NCBI GenBank assembly: GCA_964017045.1
Contig: OZ024806.1
Location: 24,840,003-24,904,002, forward strand
Length of the DNA: 64,000 nt
Source of the DNA: Omphiscola glabra
Taxonomy: Eukaryota; Mollusca; Gastropoda; Lymnaeidae
Direction: 5' to 3'
The position numbers and the translations under genes are program-made. The notes below the pieces were generated by a model. That model did not search any database, had not been told where the DNA came from, and worked only from the letters and a program-made list of their open reading frames with translations. Of this stretch, positions 55,350 through 64,000 are shown piece after piece. The number at the start of each line of letters is the position of its first letter. The first letter of the stretch is position 1.

Positions 55350-55565
55350 AGACCTGACATGAGTATCCTAAGACCCGACTTGAGTATCTTAATACCCGAC
55401 TTGAGTATCTTAAGACCTGACTTGACTATCTTAAGACCCGACATGAGTATCTTAGGACCCGACATGAATATCTTAAGACCCGACTTGAGTATCCAAAGAC
55501 CCGACATGAGTTTCCTAACAACCGACGTGAGTATCCAAAGACCCAAATTGAGTGTCCAAAGGCAA
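55350..55565. repeat. 21-bp minisatellite x ~10
   Basis: Units like tatcttaagacccgacttgag. Open on both strands because the period is a multiple of 3. Confidence 0.9.
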
Positions 55566-56375
55566 TTAAAATAATCCTTTAATCATATTTAATTAGTGTA
55601 GAAGTCGTTCTTTTAGGTTAAGCTTATAAGAGAAATCAACATATCTGATTCACGAATCTATGTGAGATGAGAGGGTGTCCTGTACAACCTCGATGCCTTT
55701 ATGTTTCCGATAACCCCGTACCTATTGTAAGCACATAGACCTTGAGGTACTTGTTGATTGACTAAACCTACAAGTCTAGATACTTGGGCATAACAATGAA
55801 AGGGTCGTACACGTGGTGTCTATTTAAGACTTAAAACCATGGCATTATTTGTACTTTAATGATATAGCTGTTAGGATTTTACAAAAGAACATAAGGGATC
55901 TTTGTAAGATTTTAAGACATGGGCGTTCATGGAACTTAGTTACAAATGATAATTTACAATGGTAACCTTCCAATCATGATGGGATGTTAACACACACAAA
56001 ATATCAGGACCTTATTTTTTTTCCAGGACTCTGTGCGACGCTAACGACTCCTTCAGACTTCCTGCGGTGTTTGGCAGTCCTGAGCTTTCATTATCCAGCC
56101 ATTAAAGCACTTTTGTGATTCCTTGACTGTCAGGAACTCGCCATTTAAATAGCCTCGTTTTACACATGGATCTCAACGTTTGATTATAGCTATTTAGTGA
56201 ATGAGTCTTGTTAGTACTCAAAGTTCCAGCAAATAGCGAGTAATTGGTGGCAACAGTTGTTTAAAAACAAACACTAAAAATGGAGGCCAATGAATTAACT
56301 ATTTTAAAAAGCTTCATGGAAAATATTTGCGACACAATCACGGAGAGGCAGGGTAAAATAACAATCTAACGTAGT
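55566..56375. other. Unique DNA, no gene seen
   Basis: No arrays, termini or exons were recognised. Confidence 0.5.
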
Positions 56376-56379
56376 TATA

Positions 56380-56735
56380 GACCAAATAACCTTGACATAA
56401 CTAACTGAGATATAGGTCCAAATAATCTTAACACAGCTAACGGAGCTATAGTAGCACATAACCTTGACACAGCTAACAGACATATAGGACAACATAACCT
56501 TAACACAGCTAACAGAGATATAGGACTACAAAACCTCTGACAAAGTTATCGGAGATATAGGACCACAAAACCTTGACAAAGCTATCGGAGATATAGGACC
56601 ACATAGCCTTGACAAAACTATCGCAGATATAGGACCACATAACCTTGACAAAGCTATCGGAGATATAGGACCACATAACCTTGACAAAGCTATCGGAGAT
56701 ATAGGACCACATAACCTTGACACAACTAAAGTAAA
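56380..56735. repeat. 36-bp minisatellite x ~9
   Basis: Units contain ttgacaaagctatcggagat and ataggaccacataacc. The minus strand reads VKVMWSYISDSF in tandem (12 codons). Confidence 0.9.
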
Positions 56736-58380
56736 TAAATTGAAAACTTAGAAATTGGTCTGGCGAGTTGTTTTTCCCCCCTTCCATATTACGGAGTGCG
56801 CACTTTTATACATATACTGTTGTTGAAGTACTTCAGTATTCCTGTGTAGTTTGATATGAGGGGAAATCTACACATGATGTAAGTTCAGCTTAATGCAACA
56901 CATTACAATGACTAGTGCGGTCAGGATGGGAGTGCATTATGTAGTCAAGCATTCCTTCTTTGAAATTGAAAAAAAAAATGTCTATCAAATTTTAAGAATT
57001 ATTCACATTCAAGTGACTTAAAATCTTACAAAGATCCCTTATGTGACTTTGTGGGTTTTTTCTTTGGATATCAGACTGAGGAAATTGTAATTAGTTACGG
57101 GTTTGCGTTCATCACTTTAATCAGACATATCAAAGAGACCTTCAACAAGTACTTTTGATGTAGTCACCCCCCCCCTTTCCTAGTTGGGGGGGGGGGGTGT
57201 TGTTAATAGGAGTAGGTTGTGGGAAATGAAGTTTCCCATTTGGTCGTACAAGAAAACTCATGACCGCGTGTTTGTGATACTTTGTTCTTATATTTCATTT
57301 TCACAACTTGAATGCGGTCCATAAATTATGTCTGTGACAACACAGATGTCAAATTAAAATTTAGATGTTGTAAAACTTAAGATGCAATGTTAGAGGTTTG
57401 GGTCGATCTTTAAAATATCAACGAAACACAGGCCAATTTGAGAAGCAAAGTCTCCTAGAAGAAACACAATTTTAGAATCTCTCTCGGAAAATGTTCTTAA
57501 GAAAATAGGTTAGCAGAAGAATTGTTGGATTCACAATGTCGAACGACATGAAAGAGTTTCAGAACTCTATCCATTTAATCAACAAATCTTTTCGCTTCTT
57601 TTTTTAACTCTGAGAATAACCTTTTTTAAAAAAATCGCAAATCAGGAAAACGTAAGCTCAGATTTGTTCTATTCCGATGGAGAGTGGCGGGACTTGTTTG
57701 TCAATCTAATTCCGCTCGTGCCAACCCGCCCTGACGTGTGACGTAGTTGGGGACCAACATACAAAGCTATACGACAACAAGCCATCTACCCCACACACAC
57801 GACCTTCTCCTTCTCCTCTCTGCCCCCCCCCCCCCCCCACTTGCCCACGTACACGATAAAGTGTGATCTAAACCTGGGAGAAATCTATTAGTGTAGGTTT
57901 ACAGCGAGTCTCCCGGTGGACAGATCATAGTGGCACTGCCAGTTGTCGGTCCTGAAATAGCCCTGGGGCTGATTTCTTCGCCGGAACAGCCAAATTTAAC
58001 CGCAGCGGAACAAAGCTAATTTAGATGTTTCCCAGCTGGTCTTTTGGACAGAATTTTTTCTTTAATCTCTAAGTAATAACTGAGATTACTTTCGAAGGTC
58101 GGATTATCGCGAAGGAAACTTGGCAAAAAGTAGGTCAATCCAAGATTTTATAATATAATAAACACAGTGTCTTTTTTGACTTATGCTAAATTAGTCATAT
58201 CTTAAAAATGCTTGTCAGAATTCGGAAAAATAAGGGGCGCTGGAGGTACTATTTGGATGTTCTTTTCATGTTTACGCGTAATGAAACTATAACGTAAAGA
58301 TTTTGGAAGCAATTTCACTTATTTTACGGAATCAGATTGTATCTTTTTAATTTATCTCATTACCGGGGGGGGGGGGGGGG
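56736..58380. other. Mostly unique DNA, possible regulatory sequence, no gene seen
   Basis: 57640-58060 is unusually complex for this window, free of repeats apart from a C run near 57826-57839, with tgacgtgtgacgtag (CRE-like) at about 57732. It could be a conserved non-coding element, but only cross-species alignment could say. Facing C and G runs lie near 57166-57198, and a G run of about 17 ends at 58380. Confidence 0.4.
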
Positions 58381-58806
58381 GCCTTCTCAGCTGGACCAAA
58401 TCCAACGTTATTACCGTCAGTTGTCCATAGGCCGCACCAGCATTTGTATGGCTGTGAATTCTCTACCACTACACATCCGCTATATACCGACCATACCGGC
58501 CTTCAAAACTGCACTAACAACGCATCTCTTTAAACTCTACTACCCCAACTGATTCCCCACCGATTGCCGATAAACAATGCTGCTGTTTGCTGTACATGGC
58601 AAGTAAAAATTCTGGGGTGGGTGGTGTGAATATACATTGTTTTTGTTTTGTTTTGTTGTTATATAGCTGTTTTTATAATTAAATAAATGTATGTTATTTT
58701 TAATGAAATGATTATGTTTGCTAATATGTTTATGTACAGCGCCGTGAGCCCAGCCCTACGCTGAGGTACCGCACTGCATAAGACCACTTATATTGATAAT
58801 AATAAC
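58381..58806 (+). mobile_element. LINE 3' end with ORF2 C-terminal codons
   Basis: The plus strand reads LDQIQRYYRQLSIGR, then AVNSLPLHIRYI, then FKTALTTHLFKLYYPN and a stop at 58550-58552. The pattern NSLPxxIRxxxxxxxFKxxLxTHLF is typical of the end of CR1/L2-like LINE reverse-transcriptase proteins. About 250 bp of 3' UTR follow, with gtacagcgccgtgagcccag and a ttgataataataa tail. It is strongly 5'-truncated. Confidence 0.72.
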
Positions 58807-59980
58807 ATTAGATGTTGTTCTAGCACTTAGCATTCTCCAAAAAAAAAAACAAAGGGGGTGGGGTGGAGAGAGAGAGATTTCTTTTCAATATTACAATGCA
58901 TTCCAACGTTTTACGACTAGCCGCTGGTCTTATTTCACGCCATGTTGGCAACAAGATGCTCGAGGGAAGCTTCCACTCCCAGAGGCTAAAGTGAATACAC
59001 AAATGAACAGATAACTGCCACAGCTTAAAATAAACACACTTTTTGCACTCGGCTTAATGTGATCGGGAGGTCGATATGCGACCAAGATTTACATTTTGAA
59101 GAAGTCATTTATCCGATTGGTTTCAGGCTGTCCCAACAAAATTTTTATTAAAAAATGACATGATTTGAATGAGGAGTTCTCACACCTTTTGGGAATATTT
59201 TAGGGGCGGCAAAGGGGTGAGAAAAATTTAATCTGAATTCGAACAGCGGTAATTTGATACTAATGGTGCCGCGATGTCTCACACGGCCGCCATCTTGGTT
59301 GCCGCGACCCGTAAAATTAAGAATAAAACGTTAAAAATAATGAAACAATTTTCTAAATGTATCCTTAAACCTAACCTGAACCCACAATGTATCCCTAACC
59401 TGGGTTTTGACCCTATCGGAACGAGGGTTTGCAAATGAGGCACCAATAGTAACAATTCGCCCAAACAAAGAAATAATTAAGCAAAATAGGAGAAAAAAAA
59501 AATAGACGGGAAAATAATGTATAAAATAATTGTTTAACGTTGAATACACGTTTTTTGTTTATATAAAATGCATTAATTCTTTTAGTCTGGATCACAGAAT
59601 GGGATCTTTGGCTTTTTCAATTGTCACATAGAACGGCAACATAGAGTTAATAATTCCCGCGTAAGTTTACTTTGCTCTCAACTCCAAACATACTGAAATT
59701 TCCCAACATAAATAAAAATCCATAGTGATGTTTCTTAGAGCAACGCGTGGCTTCTTCTGGACAGGATCAATCGAATCTCATTTATTCCATTAGCAGTGTT
59801 TGTAAATTATTTGTGCCGCTTATAATACAATATACCACTGGAGCCACCGAATGAATACCCCGTTTTAAAATTGTGTTGCAAACATTAACTCATGATGCTC
59901 TGACCTTTACGGAGAGGTTCTCGTGTCTTTAGAAAGCAAGGTACTAAAGTTAAAAATGAACTTAAGCAAACTTTTTTTAA
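58807..59980. other. Unique DNA, no gene recognised
   Basis: Around 59165-59300 a segment with gagttctcacaccttttggg and ccgccatcttggttgccgcg is GC-richer and might be an old hAT relic. Confidence 0.4.
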
Positions 59981-59983
59981 TAA

Positions 59984-60570
59984 GGCTACAATCACACTGG
60001 CTCCATGTTTCACCTACTTCCGTAGTGACGGACACACGAGACCGAAGTTTTGGTTGAGAGTTTCTTCAGACGTTGTGCCCCACTTCGCTACCGACCGCAT
60101 CCAAATCATCACTGTTTACCATGGAAATGGCCTTGACTTTTTATGACTAGTTTCAAGCGATCGTCAAACTGATGGTCAAACTATTTCATAGTCGCAAACT
60201 ATCTGCTTGTTGTCTACCAGTTCTTTCTCCTATTTACCCCCACCCACTCACACCCCTCCCCCCAAAAAAATAAAAATAAAAAAAGAAAAGTTGCTACAAA
60301 TGCAACGTTGAAAGCTTCTACGACGACATTCTGGAATGAACAATTGAAGCGAGCGGCCGTCTTTTTCGAAGCTTGCAATTCCGGCGAAAAAAATAACTTA
60401 TTCCGACCGGTGGTCGTTGGTACACGTCCGTGAAGCACCAGCTGTGACCAAATTTGACTCAGCTACTGTGAGCATCTTCATTTTTCTTGATGATTTTATT
60501 GTGCACCGAATTCGGCTGCGAATGTCAGTATAAAATATCGATGAAATACGGAGTCATTGTGATTGTAGCC
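59984..60570. mobile_element. PIF/Harbinger-like non-autonomous transposon
   Basis: A 587-bp element begins ggctacaatcacactgg and ends cattgtgattgtagcc, forming ~15-bp inverted termini. It is flanked by taa at 59981-59983 and 60571-60573. A 3-bp TAA duplication and termini starting GG with an internal TCACA are the PIF/Harbinger pattern. The interior is GC-richer than its surroundings and I find no transposase or Myb-like frame. Confidence 0.72.
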
Positions 60571-60649
60571 TAAGGCCTTTGGGCCCGCGAATGCAATTTG
60601 ATTTGAAGTGGTTTTTACAATTGTACTACCGTCTGTTAGGCTCATTGTA

Positions 60650-60860
60650 ATAAAGTACTAATGTGTTTAAAGTGCAATTCAGACATTACACGTTTGTTTT
60701 AAGAATGCTGTACTTTAGTACAAATGTGCTTTTATACGCATTTTTGTGCACTACACTTGGTACAAATGTTTTTAAAGTGCACTTTTCTAAAGTAGAAATT
60801 TGTTTAAAGTGCACTGACACCAATAAGGATGGGTTAAAGTGCACTGTATTCATTGGTCAT
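60650..60860. repeat. Degenerate repeat with tttaaagtgcact motif
   Basis: gtttaaagtgcactt-type motifs recur at variable spacing. The 66-codon frame here is not convincing. Confidence 0.5.
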
Positions 60861-60899
60861 TAGTCTAGACTCGTGTGTATTGAGTATCTGCCAAAAAGC

Positions 60900-61700
60900 G
60901 ATCATTCTCATTGAAGCACTTTGGCACAAGATTTTCCCTTCGTCCTTCTCAAGAGCGCAGTGACTGCTCCCACTTAATTTTCTTTACCAAACAAAGTGAC
61001 GTAATTGCGTTTCCGCCCGTCAGTCACATGACAACAACACGATTAATTGGCTGGCTGGGAAGATCTGATAAGTCATTCACGTGGTGCAGGGCGCCAAGGG
61101 ACCAGCTAAGCTGTTTAATTAAGTTATAGACCCAATCGTTCCACAGTCGGTGGGCGACCAACAAAAGCTTTGTGTACCTTCACTCCGTGCGTGTTTAGGA
61201 TAAGTGCCTGACGTCATGATTTCTGAGAGTGGACTGTGACGCGTTGTGGTCTAAATAAATATGCGCTGTACGTCATAACTATTGCGGAGTTATTAATAGC
61301 ATTGCATTATTTTTCAACGTGCGCGGGATATGTATTTACGGACTGGTAATGCAATGTTGATAATTATGTTGGTATGCAATGTGTGATATTAGTGCATCGG
61401 TTTCGATGTGTTAAATCTAATAGACCAACAGGAACATGTTTTCATTCCTGTGACCAAGGCGGAAGCACGGTATTCATACACCAGACCACGAACGAGCGAT
61501 GGCACGTGATCCAGGAGGCAATAACCCAGATTTTTCTTACCCGCCATCTCATTGAATGGATCTGTATGCCCGTAGGCAGTCTCCATATATAGTTATAGGG
61601 TCCGCTGGAGAGCTCAGTTGATGCTGGGAACTCCATATATAGTAAAGCAGGGGTGTGGAAAAGATGGGTACAATTTTATGTCATGTAAGAAAAAGAAAAA
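60900..61700. other. Unique, motif-rich DNA, possible regulatory region
   Basis: Non-repetitive sequence with gtgacgtaattg (CRE-like, ~60996), agatctgataag (GATA-like, ~61060), cacgtg (E-box, ~61079) and ttaattaa (~61115) within about 130 bp. A direct repeat of ctccatatatagt lies ~52 bp apart near 61580 and 61632. No exon is recognised; enhancer or promoter function is speculation. Confidence 0.3.
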
Positions 61701-61709
61701 CTTTGCCCA

Positions 61710-62345
61710 ATAAATATCTCTCTCTATCTCCCTCCCTCTCGCGCTGTCTTTTATCTCTCACTCACACTCTCTCTCTCCCCTGTCTTTCCTCCTCTCTTCC
61801 CTTTCTCTGACCATCTCTATCGCTCCCTTCCTCCCTCCCTCACTTCGCTTCCCCGCATCTCTCTCCCTAGATCCCCTCTTCCTCTTTATCCTACTCTCTG
61901 CCACACAATCTACCTCAATCCCACATTTCCTCACTCACAATAACAGAAAAGTCGGTCTCTCATTTTCTTTCTTTCCCTGCCCATATTACTATATCCCCCT
62001 CTCCCTCATTCCCTAAGCCTAACTATCTCCCTCTCTCGCCCTCCTTCCCTACCCCACTTTCTCACCATATATCTCTCTCCCTACTGTTCTCTCTTTCCCA
62101 TTACTTCACTCTTCCCCTCTCTCCCCCTATCTCCCCCGTCTACCTCGTCCATCCCTTCTCTCACTCTATCTCTCCAATCCCTTCCCTCTCCTTCTTTCTC
62201 TCTCCAAACACTTCTCTCTCTCTGCAAATCCTTCCCTCTCTCCCAGTCTCTCTCTATCTCTCCCAATCCACTCTCATTCCTTTGTCCCCCGGTCTCTCCC
62301 TCCCTCATTCCTCCCCGTCTCTCCCTCCCTATCCTCTCTTTCCTT
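61710..62345. repeat. Pyrimidine-rich (CT) tract
   Basis: About 630 bp of ctctctccct-type sequence. The Arg/Glu/Gly-rich minus-strand frame at 62081-62359 is a composition artefact. Confidence 0.9.
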
Positions 62346-62459
62346 TGAAATGGAATCATGTACTAGCGATAAGGAATGTGTCTGAAGAATTGAGGAATTG
62401 TGTCGGCCGTCGATTGATGACGTAGACTGATGGATGCCGTGACCTGTCTGGTCATGGTG

Positions 62460-62550
62460 GCTACTTGTGCCCTGGTTTGGTACTGTATACTTGGCCGTCT
62501 ATACTTGGTGCTCTATACTTGGCACTCTATACCTGATGCTCTATACTAGG
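62460..62550. repeat. Short array, ~18-bp unit x ~4
   Basis: ctatacttggcactctata-like units. Confidence 0.75.
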
Positions 62551-62584
62551 GAAACACTTGTCCTCGAATTTTAATACTGGTGTA

Positions 62585-63350
62585 TCGTTGTGTTTTGCTG
62601 TACTATGTAATGTGTGTACTGTGAGTGTACTGTGTTTTCCGGTATGATGTGTACAGTTACTGTAAGTGTCATGTGTGTATTTTCTGTGAACTGTTTGTGT
62701 GCTTTGTTTACGTGTCATGTCTTAAAGTTTCACTGTGTGTGTGTGTTGTGTCTAAAAAAAGTGCCGGTCCATGTCAGTGTGGAGCACAGGACTGTCTTCC
62801 ACAATATGTGTACTTTGACGGTAAGCAATCGGTTACCTGATGTATCCTCAAAGTACAACTTATGGCCTCTTTCCGAGTACAGAGTACATGTCATCCAACG
62901 TTCTGTGTATGACGTATTCATAGTATAATGTGTGTACTGTATAGGTTTGCGACCCGTGAACGGTGTGTACTACCACTATGTGTACGATGTATCACTAATT
63001 GTGTACAGTGAGTAATACATAAGAAGTGTGCGTGTATGTGATGTGTTTACGATTGTGTACTGTGTATGTGATGTGTTTACGATTGTGTACTGTGTATGTG
63101 ATGTGTTTACGATTGTGTACTGTGTATGTGGTGTGTGTATGATCGTGTAATATTTTATTTGTGAGTTCTTTGAGTGTTATGTTTACTTTGTGACTATTTT
63201 TACTTTGTATACCATGTTTACTTTGTGTACTGTTTACTTTGTGCACTGTTTACTCTGTGTGCTATGCTTCCTTTGTGTACATGTTTACTCCGTGTACTAC
63301 GCTTACTTTGTGATCTACGTTTATTTGTGTACATTTTGTACTGTGTGTAG
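62585..63350. repeat. GT-rich degenerate repeats with a 30-bp array
   Basis: tgtgtactgtg motifs throughout. At 63031-63140 a 30-bp unit (gtgatgtgtttacgattgtg plus tactgtgtat) repeats about 3.5 times. Small frames on both strands are artefacts. Confidence 0.82.
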
Positions 63351-63734
63351 TATAGAAATGGCAGCCAAAACAATGTTAAAAATACCCGCAGGATGTCTAG
63401 TTAGAGAAAGAAACGCCTGAGTTTTTGTATAAAAAAATATATCAGACACTGCAAGAGGCAAAGTATGGGAATTTCGTAATGGCAATGTCTGGCGAAAAGC
63501 TTTTAAAAGATTTTTCTTTAAAAATGTTGGCAATTATGGTATGACTGTTGTTTGGTGTTTTTATGGTGTTGAATTGTGGTGTGTTTTTTTACTTGTTCCA
63601 CTTTTTCCAGTCTTTGTGCTTTATGGTGTAAATGGAAATCTTCCTGGCGAATTGTGAAAGTTTATGAGTTTTCGTTAAAATTGAACTCTACGGAGCAGTT
63701 CAAAATGTGACCACATAGTTTCGTCAACACAGAA

Positions 63735-64000
63735 ATGTTTTTTAATTTGACCAAGCTCGGTTTGACCAAGTTCAATTTGCCCAAGTTCAATTTGACCAAG
63801 TTCAATTTAACCAAGTTCAATTTGATCAAGCTCGGTTTGACTAAGTTTATTTTAACCAAGTTCAATTTAACCAAGTTCAATTTGATCAAGTTCAAATTAA
63901 CCAAGTTCAATTTAAACAAGTTCAGTTTAACCAAGTTCAATTTAACCAAGTTCAATTTGATCAAGTTCAATTTGACCAAGTTCAATTTGACCAAGGTCGG
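63735..64000. repeat. 15-bp minisatellite, cut by window edge
   Basis: Units ttcaatttgaccaag with variants. The 15-bp period gives an LVKLN pentapeptide frame on the minus strand. It continues past the right edge, so its full length is unknown. Confidence 0.92.

Overview
This is eukaryotic DNA from an AT-rich, repeat-rich animal genome. No operons, Shine-Dalgarno sites, CRISPR arrays or rRNA genes are visible. A lophotrochozoan, most likely a gastropod mollusc, is my best reading. The one clear gene is an invertebrate-type FMRFamide/GPR139-like neuropeptide GPCR. The window also carries hAT elements that match my memory of SPIN ('space invader') transposons, reported from tetrapods, a triatomine bug and a pond snail. 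The taxonomic call is inference.

The only intact protein-coding gene is a single-exon class A GPCR on the minus strand (8853-10073, 406 aa). It is much richer in GC than its surroundings. A splice acceptor lies just upstream of its ATG, and a possible 5' non-coding exon lies at about 10346-10541, so its intron may be confined to the 5' UTR. The other open frames are short, antisense to this gene, or produced by tandem repeats.

Mobile DNA is diverse, and several copies have exact termini. Three SPIN-like hAT copies are present (7630-7821 and 49391-49587 with perfect 8-bp target duplications; 18143-18209 truncated). A second hAT MITE family lies at 5758-5948 (perfect 8-bp duplication), 19096-19300 and probably 28775-28994. 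There is a PIF/Harbinger-like element (59984-60570, TAA duplication) and a pair of Tc1/mariner-like MITEs in opposite orientation (14753-14907, 23116-23271). Two solo LTRs of one family (16922-17546, 22265-22866) each have a near-perfect 5-bp duplication. A Helitron 3' end carries helicase C-terminal codons, a hairpin and the CTAG terminus (13335-13568, minus). There are also LINE 3' remnants (108-365, 6534-6702, 31840-32118, 58381-58806), tRNA-like SINE fragments and two unclassified dispersed repeats.

The other dominant feature is minisatellite density. Some 45 tandem arrays cover roughly a quarter of the window by hand tally. Units run from 12 to 79 bp, and two arrays have higher-order organisation (7 x 43 = 301 bp; 4 monomers = 166 bp). 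Arrays whose unit is a multiple of 3 bp, and a 13-bp array lacking stops in any frame, create long but spurious open frames.

Layout: 0-8 kb arrays, a LINE tail, SINEs and hAT elements; 8.8-10.6 kb the GPCR and its putative 5' region; 10.6-23 kb AT-rich DNA with the Helitron, microsatellites, LTRs and MITEs; 23-30 kb mostly unique DNA with one promoter-like patch; 30-42 kb dense minisatellites and a hAT-like element; 42-48 kb AT-rich DNA with one GC-rich hairpin cluster; 48-57 kb the densest arrays; 57-64 kb unique, motif-rich DNA, a LINE tail, the Harbinger-like element and pyrimidine/GT repeats.
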